Part shown: piece by piece, positions 46,403-57,000 of the stretch | How the letters are laid out: each line of letters opens with the position of its first letter | Numbering within the stretch: position 1 is the stretch's first letter | Source of the DNA: Pyrenophora tritici-repentis | Lineage: Eukaryota > Ascomycota > Dothideomycetes > Pleosporales > Pleosporaceae | Assembly: GCF_003171515.1 (NCBI RefSeq) | Contig: NC_089393.1 | Coordinates: forward strand, 682,001-746,000 | Direction: 5' to 3' | Length of the DNA stretch: 64,000 nucleotides | The notes under the pieces: model-generated | The model's input: only the letters and a program-made list of their open reading frames with translations | Database searches by the model: none | What the model was told of the DNA's origin: nothing | Translations under genes and position numbers: made by a program

Positions 46403-47135
46403 TCATTCCTTGTTATCGTTCGCTGGAGGTACGCTAGTCTGCGCTTGCCTCATCTCGCGCCGCACCAGCTCCACCTCAACCCGCAGCATCTCTTCGCCGA
46501 TAACACCCTTCAGTCCATTGTCGTCCACGTCGAAATAGAGTGCCCACTCGCCCGGACAGTAACGGACTGCAATGAACCCTTCCCAGCCTGTCAGTGTGAT
46601 CCTGCGGTCCATTTTTGTCACATCCCAGGGCCCGATGATGTGAGGCTCTGATGTCACACGGTCACCATACTTCACCTCACAGGTGTCTTGGTCAACGTAT
46701 ATCCAGTTGAGCTGCGGTGGGTCGTCCGAGATGGTCGAGACCATGCCTTCGCCCTGTCGGCCCCAGTTTTGATCCGGATACGGCAGGAAGTATCCTGCAA
46801 ATGGATGGTCATCGGTGCAACCGTCTGGATTTTCGTCCGAGGGCACTGCAACATACAACTACGAGATCGTCAACACCTGCAAGCCTCTGGAAATGGGCTG
46901 GTATCTCGCCGAGGCTTCGTAGGGGGACGCGACGCACCTTATCGTTGCTCAGTACCACTGCACATCCGTCGATTTCTCGTCCAGCGCTCGAGGCCCTCGA
47001 ACAGTTCACAGAGAGATTTGTTTTCAGACCGCGATGTTTCTCTTTGGCGCTCTGCCGTTGACCTTGACGCACTGCTTCCGTGGTTCCAATGATCGCGGGG
47101 CAAGCAGCAATGGCAGTTAGGATTCCTAGTACCAT
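46403..47135 (-). CDS. Conserved fungal hypothetical protein (about 217 residues)
   Basis: Two minus-strand exons, 47135-46938 and 46858-46403, flank a 79-nt intron and give 217 residues. The start is the ATG at 47135 (MVLGILTAIAACPAIIGTTEA), a short hydrophobic N-terminus. RQGQRQSAKEKHRGLKTNL and SCSR-type basic segments follow. After the intron come LYVAVPSDE, HPFAGYFLPYPD, GEGMVSTISDDPPQLNWIYVD, VKYGDR, HIIGPWDVTKMDRRITLTGWEGFIAV and WALYFDVDDNGLKG. I recall closely similar uncharacterised proteins across Pezizomycotina, which supports both the frame and the splice site. No enzymatic motif is visible and no function is known to me. Confidence 0.78.
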
Positions 47136-47634
47136 GATGCAGATTTGGCAAAGAGAATTGCTTGTATAGTAATATCGTTATGGCTGACTTGGAGATAGTG
47201 TCATGATGAGAGTCAACGGATGATTTGTGACCGTTTGTCTGCTCTTGGCAAAATCAAGCGAAATTGTCGATCCTACTATTTGAACATGCTTTTGCCCTGA
47301 AGCGCCTCGTAAAGGAGATAGCCGTTGTGCCCCGCTAATCCTCGTACGCGTGTCTAGGTTGTTGCAACTTGCGGGGTATGAAACCCTGGGCATTTCTGCG
47401 CTTGCCAGATAAACTTGATTAATGCCAGCTCTTTTGAACCTGTCAGCTGTCGAGTAAGAACTTTTGGGATATGATGCTGTCATCATGGAATGAGTCTTCG
47501 GTCGGCATGTTTAGTACAAAAGACAGGTTTTGGGTGGACTCACTCCACCTTTCTTCATCAAACAATCTACTATCCTACCCTTCACCAAAACGGCAGTTCC
47601 ACTTGATCTAAAGAGGTCGGACTCTGCCATAGCC
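47136..47634. other. Divergent intergenic region
   Basis: A shared promoter stretch between two small genes transcribed in opposite directions. A minus-strand frame at 47178-47486 has no recognisable motif. Confidence 0.45.
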
Positions 47635-48150
47635 ATGTCTTCCGGGTACGTTGCGGATGCTGGGTACATTCTCGTATATCTAGATTAACAACCCCTCTAG
47701 AGCCCCCGCCACCGACTTCCCAATTACCGACACCACATCTGAAAGCTCCAGCAGCCCTCTCGCCGCCACCCTCAAAAAGCCCAGGAAAATCGTACAGGAA
47801 GACCTGGGCGCTCTCCAAAAAGCGCCCCAGCAGCAACAGCAACAGCAACGACAACAACAAGCTTACCAAGATGACGACGAAGACGGCTTCGGTGACGTCC
47901 CAGAGCCCTATGTGATGCCTCGTCGGTCAGGCGGCCGCCGCATGGTACCCGTCCACCAGTCGCGCATCGCCGACCGGCCGGCCAAGGTGGGCGAGAAGGA
48001 CAGCAGTTTGAAGATCAAGATCGAGCTAGATCTGGAAGTCGAGGTAGAGATCTATGCAAGAGTCAAGGGTGACGTGACGATTGGGCTGATGTAGCCTAGG
48101 TCGAGATTTACGCGAGAGTAAAGGGCGATGTAACGATCGGTTTGTTGTAA
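47635..48150 (+). CDS. Small conserved protein with Gln-rich linker and duplicated terminal coding segment
   Basis: Exon 1 is only 11 nt (47635-47645, MSSG split). Exon 2 begins at 47701 after a 55-nt intron. The protein has a Ser/Thr-rich N-terminus, a KKPRKIVQEDLGAL segment, a polyglutamine run (about 47829-47862), an acidic DDDEDGFGDVPEP patch and a basic segment. It ends in a conserved helix/strand stretch, SSLKIKIELDLEVEVEIYAR, then VKGDVTIGLM or VKGDVTIGLL. I recall the same C-terminal pattern in small uncharacterised fungal proteins. Without a further splice the frame ends at 48094. If 48044-48099 is removed (GT..AG, 56 nt) it ends at 48150. Both forms are 134 residues and differ only in the last residue. 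See the repeat at 48044-48150. Function unknown. Confidence 0.72.
48044..48150 (+). repeat. Tandem duplication of the last 51 coding bases, creating a potential intron
   Basis: Copy 1 (48044-48094) and copy 2 (48100-48150) both encode VEIYARVKGDVTIGL, one more residue (M or L) and a stop. Of 51 aligned bases 13 differ: 11 are synonymous codon changes, one changes Met to Leu, and one changes TAG to TAA. Copy 1 begins with GT and the spacer ends with CCTAG, so 48044-48099 forms a GT..AG unit. The AGGT at each copy boundary is the expected footprint of intron creation by tandem duplication. Splicing itself is inferred, not shown. Confidence 0.85.
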
Positions 48151-50414
48151 GATGTGAGTCTTACCTTTGCTTCTTGGCATCATGTAGTAACGTACGTCCT
48201 TTGCAGTACTGCCGAAGCCTAAAGAGTCAATACTACACGATCCCTCAAGTCTCGGCGAGCTATCAACCCTCTTCACCGCCTTTCTACCGACCCCAAAAAC
48301 TCAGACGCAAATCTAGAACCCGTGAGGCTGAGTGGGCACGCGATGACTTACATCTTGAGCTTGCCGTTCTATAGACAAACGAGCATCTTTTTAATAGTCT
48401 TTGGAAGATGCATGAAGAGACTTTCTACAGTAATAAAAGAAATGCCCACTTCACATCTGACGCGGCGAGCAAGAGCACCAGGATAACCTCAATTGAGGCC
48501 GCACTTGTGACTATGACATGAGCTAGTTCAGACACCTGTGAAGAACATGTACGGAATAAGAAACCCTGGGATATTTCCAGATTCACCAATATACCGCCAT
48601 GTTCTTTCAAATACGACCATGTGATCTTGAAAGATTGTTCTCTCTGCCGCTCAGTTTGAGGTAAACAGCACCGTTTCCGGGTCTACTGAAATGACTCCGA
48701 CAATAGCTTGTTGCCGCCAGAACCTATGGATGAGCTTTGAGCCGCCCTACTGATCAACCCCAGGCCTTGAGGTAAGGCCGATGGTCGATAAGATGGTGAT
48801 ATCACGAAGTTTACTCATGAAGAAATGACCTGGGGCTAAGCCCTAAAACAAGGATACACGAACTGAAAGTGCCTTCCTGCATCACATACATCTTACTTGT
48901 CGGCCATAGGGCTTATCCCTTGGCTCCTCCTTAGGGAACCAGGCAGCCACCCATTTACCCGCTAGTACCTTTACGGCCTAGCTGCTTCACCCCCTCTTCC
49001 CACTGCGTATATAGACCTCTTTCCAATAGCTCTAATACGACATGATTCTCCCCAGCCTTGACACTTGAAATTACTGAACTGGTGACAAATCCTTGCTAGA
49101 CACACGTGATATCCGAACTCAGCAAGCATCTAAGAAGCTTATCTGAAAGGGTTCTTGGCCCTACAGAATGACCAAAATGACAAGTTTCCATGTGTATCGG
49201 CTTGAGCTTCTTGGATCAATAGAATTACACCTGGTATCTCATGTATCTCTTCTCAGCCCTGAAGTTGCAAAGTAAAACTAAACGTAATTACTGCATTGGC
49301 CCGAATCGGAGACGAGGCCGTCAACTATAGTGCTATATGATACGATACGAGCGCTGCTCGAAGGAGCTCGAGCGTAAGATGGGGTACTGTCCCTAGCAGT
49401 AGTAGTCATCACGGCAATAACGCTAATTCAAGAACAGCCAACGCCCCTCGATAGGCGCACGGGCCCTGCTTCTGTACGTAACTATCTCCCCAACCACATG
49501 GACTAGGGCTCTTTCTTTTGTTTCCTTCCGCAACGTCTTGCAAATATCTCATGTACGCAACAACGTAATCAGTGATGTAAAGAGCATCTTCGACAATTCC
49601 AGGGTTATCGCAGTGTATCATGACACACTGTATGCTAATGGCAAAACCTGTACGGTCGTACCAAGATGTCTGTGGGGTTTGGTGTTTGTTGTTTGTGGCC
49701 CGTGCTCCTAAGAGTACTGTTGATAACGGATGCGTATAACGGAGCATGCGACGCCCGAATAGTGTCTTGGTGAATGATGTGACATGCTAATCAGGTGGCC
49801 CATATTATCGCCAGGCCACAGCGGACTCGCGAATTGTACTAATGAATTTCTGGCATCGATGTCCGAACTCAGCCACAAGAACTGGAAGACCGGCACCGAA
49901 CTACAAGAACACGAGGTAATTAGTGGCATCCGGATGGTCCGGCATGCTATACGCTATACGCCCTCTATGCTAAGCATTCATATTTTAGCGTCTCTGACTT
50001 ATACCGTAAGCTCAATCTCCATGTATACTGATTGGGTGACATTTTGATGTTCCGACATGCCGCACACTAGTCTAATTAATAGCTCTTGCCACGTCTACCA
50101 TGCTATGCCTGCCATGCCATGCCATTCCTACCATGTCATGCCTGTCCGGTACTTGTTGGCTGTTCAAGTTCCGCGCTTCTGCTCCATCCTGTATTCGTCC
50201 CTAGAGGCCCGCGAATCGTCCGACCCTAAGTGATGGCAAAGCATTCATTTCGTTTATTTCTGAGCGCAAGACTATAATTTCAATGTCCCCTCGTCACACT
50301 GTCTTTCCAATTCGCAGCACATATATTCCTAGTCGACCGCCCACAACAGTCATAGAATATCTCTCGCCAGCCTCATCAATAACTACTTGTTACACCCCAA
50401 TACCTACCATCGCA
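48151..50414. other. Long intergenic region, no gene seen
   Basis: 2.2 kb before the flavin monooxygenase. Scattered short frames have no motifs. A degenerate CATGC/CCATG-type simple sequence lies at about 50097-50150. A 45-base stretch near 48612-48656 resembles 52733-52778 (ATACGACCAT..GATCTTGA..GCTCAG), possibly remnants of one repeat family. Confidence 0.4.
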
Positions 50415-52390
50415 ATGACCCAGGTGCCAATCACGCATGACGAGATGGATGAGTTGATTCAACGATACGAAAAGGAGCGCGAAAAGCGCCTCAACAAAGC
50501 CGGACTCAGTCAATACATCGACGTTCGATCGGAAGAAATTCAGGATCTTGCCAAAGACCCATGGGTAGACTACAATGACCCGCGGATCCGGAACCCCCCT
50601 CTCAAAGACGGGAGTAGCATCAAATTCTTGATCAGTGGTGCTGGACACAACGGAATCCTTTTAGGGTGTCGCTTGGTAGAGGCTGGTTTCAGCGGAAGCG
50701 ATGTTGTGTGCGTTGATATAGCTGGTGGATTCGGCGGTACTTGGTATGTTTTCTTCCCTTGTGTTTGTAGCGAGGTCACAGCTAATGATGGAATAGGTAC
50801 TGGAATCGTTATCCTGGACTTATGTGTGATGTAGAGAGTTACTGCTACCTCCCACTCCTTGAGGAGACCGGTTACATTCCCAAGCACAAGTACTCTTTTG
50901 GTGCGGAGATACGAGGCCAGAATGAGCGAGCTGCAAAGCATTTCGGCATTCAAGGCCAATTCTGTACGAAAATAGAGTCTCAGATCTGGGACCACGATGA
51001 AAAGGTCTGGGTTGTAACAATGACACGTACATTCGGCGAGAACACGAAGCCCGAAACTATCACAGTCTTTGCTGACTTCGTCATGCTTGCTGGCGGCATT
51101 CTCAACATACCAAAGATTCCAAAGCTCCCAGGGTGGCAGGAATTTCGCAACAACAAGCGTGTGTTCCATTCAGCTCGTTGGGACTACGACTACACCGGCG
51201 GTAACCAGGAACAGCCCGACTTGGTGAAACTCAAAGACAAGACAGTCGCAATAATCGGAACGGGTGCGACAGCACTCCAGATTGTGCCCGAATTGGCGAA
51301 ATGGGCTAAACACTTGTATGTTATCCAGAGGACACCATCGTACTGCGGATATCGTGGCAACCGCTTGACGGATATAGAACATTTCAAAAGCCTATCGAAG
51401 GAGAAAGGCTGGCAGAATAGTCGACGACTTAACTTTAATTCCTGGATCACGAATAATCCTGGGAAATATGGTCCCAATCTGGTGAACGACGGATGGACTC
51501 ACACACCCGCCGGCGCTGCAGTTTTGGGTTCAAACAAGAGTGTTGTTGGGCCACAAGCTATTGGGGAGCACATCAAATATTTCCAAACCCTTGACCGACC
51601 GCGGACTGACCTGTTGCGCAAGCGCGTTGATGACGTGGTCAAGGATAAGGACACTGCCGAGAAGCTGAAGCCATGGTATGGTAGCTGGTGCAAACGCCCT
51701 GCCTTCCACGACGACTACCTGGAAGCTTTCAACCAATCCAATGTCACGCTCATCGACACCGACGGCAAGGGTCTGGAGGCATTTTCCGAGAATGGTTTTG
51801 TATTCGGCGGCCAAGAGTACGAAATCGACGCTCTTATCCTCGCGACGGGATTTACTGTTAGTATCGATCTAGACGCTTCTGAGAGACTCAGTGCGGTCAT
51901 CAAAGGTGACAATGGAGAAACGATGTCTCGCAAATTTCAGACCGCGAGAAACCCACCAATTTTTGGCGTTGCGATGACCAACTTTCCCAATCTCTTTGGT
52001 TACTTGGGCCCCGGGAGTGCAGGTTCCTGGAATTTCACTTCAGTCTATGACGCCCAAGCGAAATACATCGCACAAGTGCTTAAAAAAGCACATATGCTGT
52101 CAAAGGATGGTCAGAAAGTCTTCATTGAAGTCGACCCGGTAAGCGAAGAGACGTGGGGCAATGAAATTGCAAAACACGCCACTTGGTTTTCCATACTTCA
52201 GACTTGCACTCCTGGCTACTTTACTTCAGAGGGAGAGATAAGAGCCACTGAAGAGGAGGGCATGGAAAAAATGCTCAGGAAGGCTAGATTCGCAGTCTGG
52301 GGCCCTGGTATAGTCGATTACCAGGAGAGGTTGGAAGCCTCCGCGGCTAAGCCTGGTATCGAACATTTCGATGTTTCAGTCTTGGCTTGA
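50415..52390 (+). CDS. Flavin-dependent monooxygenase, Baeyer-Villiger type
   Basis: FAD/NADPH enzyme that inserts oxygen next to a ketone or hydroxylates a related substrate. Exons 50415-50743 and 50797-52390 flank a 53-nt intron. From the ATG at 50415 (MTQVPITHDEMDELIQRY) it has 640 residues. An upstream in-frame ATG at 50283 would add 44 residues of Pro/Ser/Thr-rich leader without family character, so I prefer 50415. Motifs: FAD Rossmann loop FLISGAGHNGILLGCRL (about 71-87), [26 protein letters not shown] across the splice site, the BVMO fingerprint end VFHSARWDYDY (about 231-241), the NADPH Rossmann loop AIIGTGATALQIVPELAK (about 262-279), LILATGFTVSID and the FGYLGPGSAGSW region. Substrate not predictable. 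It borders the transposon block and could belong to an accessory metabolic set, but no partner genes remain next to it. Confidence 0.9.
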
Positions 52391-53450
52391 TAGGATATCT
52401 GGCATACATGCGCAATTAGACACTCCCCTCTGTTCAACTAATAGATAATCAACAACGAGCAAACCTCCAGGCTTGGCTGGGCTATTTCTTTTTAATAAAA
52501 ACGCTCAAGCGGTCCCATACCAAACTTGGTTCCGAGCGAAAAGCGAGTCACCGTCTAAATTGATGAAATTCATTGTAGTTCTGAAAATACGTTGTCGTGA
52601 TCAATCATGAATTTGTCCATACGGTACCCCACGGATGACCTACTAACTCTGCCAAGACCCCCCCCCCCCTTTCTCCAGATCAAGTTTATTGAGCCAACGG
52701 TATTTGTCAAAAATTTAATGTAATCTTCTACATACGACCATAGGATCTTGAGAACAAGGCTTCCCGTTCGCTCAGCCCTATTTAAGCAAGATACCGGCGG
52801 ATTAGTAATTAGGTGGGTGACCACTAGTGAATACCCGCTGTTGTATGTTTTAGATTCATTTTTTTTGTCTAGACCCTTTTCCTAAGCTATGCTTAGACTT
52901 CTGTCTATGGTGTTCTTAAATATCGTAGTAGTACTTTCAACTGCGGTTCTATTTAGTGCTCTTCGCACTCAACTTTAAAATATTTTTGAGTGCCTGTTGG
53001 TTGCTCTTAGTTTCGAGCCACCGTACGTACGTGGCGAGCACGTGACTACGTGCGTGGCCCGTGCCGTGGGGTGGGATTCAGTTCGTACGCGAGCTGCAGC
53101 CCACCTCCTCTAATCAATCATAACCATCTACTTCAACTCGTTGCAACGATCGTTACTTGATTCAACCTCACCTTTGCCGTATCAACAGTGCCTTAATATT
53201 GTGGATTAACATCTTCGGATGGATTAGAAGTACCAAAAACTGTATCTATTACAACAGTGTATCCATTTGTTGTTTTATATGAATAACTGCGAGGAACATC
53301 CTTGGTGATCATGTCTCATTGGCGTGGCACATAGTCAGCCGCAGCTGAAAATATCTTGCTGCTAGACGCCCAGCCGCAGCTGAACATCATTATAAGGGTG
53401 AATAGACTACTCAGGAGTCTATGAGTCACTTATCCTTAATTCAATTCAGC
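52391..53450. other. Intergenic region at the edge of the transposon block
   Basis: Contains a C-homopolymer near 52659-52670. There is also a CACGTG/ACGTGC-rich palindromic patch near 53020-53075, and two copies of AGCCGCAGCTGAA near 53338 and 53371. No gene was recognised. The final part is the probable promoter of the interrupted membrane-protein gene. Confidence 0.4.
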
Positions 53451-54008
53451 ATGTCGTCTTTACACCATTCTTCACTCCGTCAATATGACACGCCATATCA
53501 GTCTGTCCAACAAACAGAGTGTACAGTCCATCCGCATGCACAGTCCGCAACAATCAATTAAGTGGGTCCTAGAAGGTTCAGATTGGATTGATTGATTACC
53601 GCTTTAAGCCTAGTAGTTACCTATAGGAGTTTAAGCCCTACCTAGATAGGTAAGTGGGTCTAGGAGAGTGACCGGATTGAATTGATTGTTGCGGAGTCTA
53701 TCCGCATGTCGCGCCAGAGAACGATTCCGGTGGTACCGAAGGTTCTTTTCGCTCAGACCAATGGGCCATTGGTTGGGCAACACCGCTCATCATGGTCTTT
53801 TGCTTTCTCATCGCGACTACAACAGCAGTTGGACATTACTGCTATTGCTTGTACCTGAATCGCAAATTTGTTGAGGACACAATTCCCCAAGACCGGAACA
53901 CCGCCATATCCATGAGCTTTGCCCGTTTATTTTCTACAGCCCTAGCAACTTCTGCGTCTACCGCTTTCACGCAGCTTCTCTGGTGGTTCCTTCGTCATCG
54001 CTCAATAC
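53451..54008 (+). pseudogene. Truncated multi-pass membrane-protein gene, interrupted by a MITE-like insert and cut by hAT
   Basis: The ATG at 53451 opens MSSLHHSSLRQYDTPYQSV and the frame runs to a codon ending at 53538. After a 161-bp insert and one copy of its target duplication, the same frame resumes at 53709. It continues through FRSDQWAIGWATPLIMVFCF, a hydrophobic IATTTAVGHYCYCLYL segment, PQDRNTAISMSFARLFSTAL and FTQLLWWFLRHRS, and ends at the hAT inverted repeat at 54009. The pieces look like the N-terminal third of a fungal multi-pass membrane protein (conserved FTQxLWxxLR-type motif, from memory), function unknown. No 3' part was found in the window. As it stands it cannot make the full protein. 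Confidence 0.75.
53539..53699. mobile_element. 161-bp MITE-like insertion with 9-bp target duplication
   Basis: Terminal inverted repeats of about 18 bases are visible (AGTCCGCAACAATCAATT at 53542-53559 and AATTGATTGTTGCGGAGT at 53680-53697, one mismatch). ATCCGCATG occurs directly on both sides (53530-53538 and 53700-53708). Removing the insert plus one repeat copy restores the reading frame of the host gene exactly. No coding capacity. The 8- or 9-bp duplication fits hAT- or Mutator-type non-autonomous elements; its ends do not match the adjacent hAT. Confidence 0.85.
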
Positions 54009-57000
54009 CAGACTTTCCAAAAAGCAAGTTGACTTGGATTACTTGCTTGACTTGCTTGGTTTAAACCAAGCAAGCAAGTCAAGTAAGAGCTGGGCAGCTA
54101 AGCAAGCAAGTCAAGTCAAGATACTTTGCTTGCTTGGCTTACTTGGTTTACTTGGTTGTTTTAGCGTTACTGTGATGAGGGTGCTAAAACTGCTGTACGG
54201 TAGATGTCGCGATGGTTTTGAAGTGTTGCAGTTGCCTCGGTTGAGTCCCAAACAGGCTAAGCGGCTATCAAATAACGTTAGCCTTAGTCTAGCGCATTGC
54301 TCCAATCTCGACGTACGCCTGTCTAGAAGCCTATCGCAATGCAGTATCCCCTATAGCAACGCGTTTTCCAGTGATTTATACTGCCCTGATACCCCCAATA
54401 TGGCCAAACGTCGCCTACCACAAACTTCTGCTCGGAGCAAACGTACGAAAGTAGCCGCTGCCACCAACAACGTCGCCTCAACTCCTGAGGCTTCACCTGA
54501 GCCTGCATCTAAGCCTGCATCTAAGCCTAGACCTCAGCGTCGATCACCTCGCAAAACCCTAGCTGCCGCAAGCCAGGCTAACGCCTCGCCGCCAATACCT
54601 ACCTTCGAGTTGCAGTTCTTAGAGTCGCAGGCGGAGGCTGAGATTGTCGCGCCCACCGAGGGCAGCCGAGCTGGCACGGTGGCTACAACTGAGGCTGGAG
54701 AGGGTGGTCAGGATGAGACAAACAGCGCACTAGTTGAGAACTTTGACGGCATTGACTGGGCACGTTTACCTGATTTTATCAAGCCATTGGCGCGTTCTAA
54801 GCGCCCAAAAAGTTGGATCTTTCAGTATGGCTACCGCGTTGTTGAGCGCCATGCTACATCTCGAATCTGGTTTGTGTGCAAGTACTGCCATGTACACAAA
54901 ACTATCGACGCTGGCCGTGGTGGTTTGTTTAACATTACTCAGGCTACAACCTCAGCAGCCACCCATCTCAGCCAACCAAAGCCTGGCCACAACCTTACGA
55001 AAGATGGCCCAAAGTTAGCGCAGAGAGCTCGAGGCCAGCTGTCGTTGCGGCAAGCTTTTGACGCTGGTTTAGACGTACAACAAAACACTGCTAACGCGTT
55101 TGGAAACTTCGACGTAGAGGGCTTTCGAACAGCCACTGTCATGTGGCTTGTTAACCGAAACCACCCGCTCAGCGAACTTACGACGCCTGATTTTAGAGAG
55201 ATGATGAGATTTGCCAACCCAGAGGCAGAGGCAGCGTTGTGGGTAAGTAATACCAGCGTTTCTACCTTTGTGATGAGGTTGTTCCGGTCTATACGACCGC
55301 AAGTTATCGACACCCTGTCAGGCTCAGTAAGCAAAATACACGTAAGCTTTGATGGCTGGACAACAAAGGGTGGTAAACGTGGCTTCTCTGGAGTAGTCGC
55401 TCACTTTGCCGACGCAGCTGGAATAATACGAGACTTACCAATCGATCTGCCTGAGCTCGCTGGCGCCCACACCGGTGAGGCTATTGCCAAAGCTATCTCG
55501 ACGACGCTCTCAGCATACGGAATAACAAGCGACCGATTAGGCTATTTTGTACTCGACAACGCTACCAACAACGACACTGCGATCGCCGCGCTCGCGCGCG
55601 AGTACGAATTTGAGTCCGCTCACCGGCGCCTCCGCTGCAGTTGTCACACGCTTAACCTCATCGGCCAGGCTATTATATTTGGCACCAACAAAGACGCCTA
55701 CGGCAACACTCAAGAGCAGTACAATACCGAGGAGCAGTATATGCGAGAGTGGCGGAAAGATGGCCCTATTGGAGTGCTAGTTGACGTCATCAACTATATC
55801 AAAACGCCGCAACAGTACGAGCTTTTTCGTGGCTACCAGCGCCTTGCCAACAACAACCTGCCTGCTGAAGGGCGTCTCAAAGTACTCGAGCCAGTCAAGC
55901 CTGTCGTCACTCGCTGGAACTCATACTATGCTGCTTTTGAGCGCGCTACCAAGCTTCAAGCCGCGTATAACTTGTACGCTGAGCATCATATCAATAGGGT
56001 TATCCTTGAAGATGCGCACGCTGCGCAGCGGAATAATAAGCGGCCCGACGCCCCAAACTGGATGAGATCAACTGGGCTCCGAGCTGCTGACTGGGCGGTG
56101 ATTGCAGAGTACCAGGACTGCTTAGAGCCGCTCAAGTACGCCACAAAACGCCTCGAGGGACGCTCTAAGGATGGCAAATACGGCGCAATCTATGAGGTTA
56201 TACCCGTTTTTGAGTACGTACTCAGCAAGCTTGAGGCCCGGGCGCGCCCGTTCGAGCACGTCGACTTCAACGCTCATGCCGAGGCTCCAGAGGATCACCT
56301 CAACGTCAACCTCCGCGCCGCGTGGAGCAAAGCCAACGACTACTACAACAAGCTCGACGACTCGCCCGCTTACTACGCCGCTGTTTGCCTACACCCGTAC
56401 TACAAGAACTACTGCGATGTGGCGTGGGCAGACAAAGCTGATTGGCTTACTAGTGCCAACGCGTCGTTCCAACAGCTTTGGGCGGCATACAAACCTCAAC
56501 GAGCACGCCAGCGGTATACAACTGCGCCGAGTAGCAACAACATAGACGAGGCAATTATTGCTATACTTAGCCGCAACAATGACCGAGAGGCTCCACTTGA
56601 CGAGTTTGAGCGCTGGAAAACACAAGAGCCGCAGTGGACGCAGGAGCAGTACAACGCAGATGGAAATCCTGTCCAATACTGGATACAACTACTGCCGAAA
56701 TACCCGCATTTAGCGCAGTTTGCAATCGATATCATGACTATCCCAGCATCAAGCAGCGACTGTGAGCGCCTCTTCAGTGAGCTTGGCGACCTTCTTGAAC
56801 CTAAACGACGTGCTCTGGGCAGTGAGCTACTCGCAGCTCTTCAATTAGTAAGGTCATGGGTGCGAGCTGGTTATAAACCGTACAACTGTAGCGAGGCTAA
56901 GCTTTCAGATGAGCAGCTTGTAGGAGATTACAACATACTAGAGTGGAACACTGAGTTTTGGTAATTTGTATGTAGCTTAATCTCTTTGTAGTAGTCAAGT

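Noticed and set aside
50283..50414. Upstream ATG of the flavin monooxygenase as the true start
   Set aside because: The 44 extra residues are Pro/Ser/Thr-rich without targeting features; the family-like start MTQVPITHDEMDELI begins at 50415. The longer form cannot be excluded.
53539..53708. Reading the 170-bp gap in the membrane-protein gene as an intron
   Set aside because: There is no plausible GT donor or AG acceptor at the positions needed to restore the frame, whereas inverted ends and a 9-bp direct repeat are present.
53983..54399. N-terminal extension of the hAT transposase
   Set aside because: It begins at GTG within the flanking gene, runs through the inverted repeat and subterminal motifs, and has no protein character. 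The ATG at 54400 is more credible.
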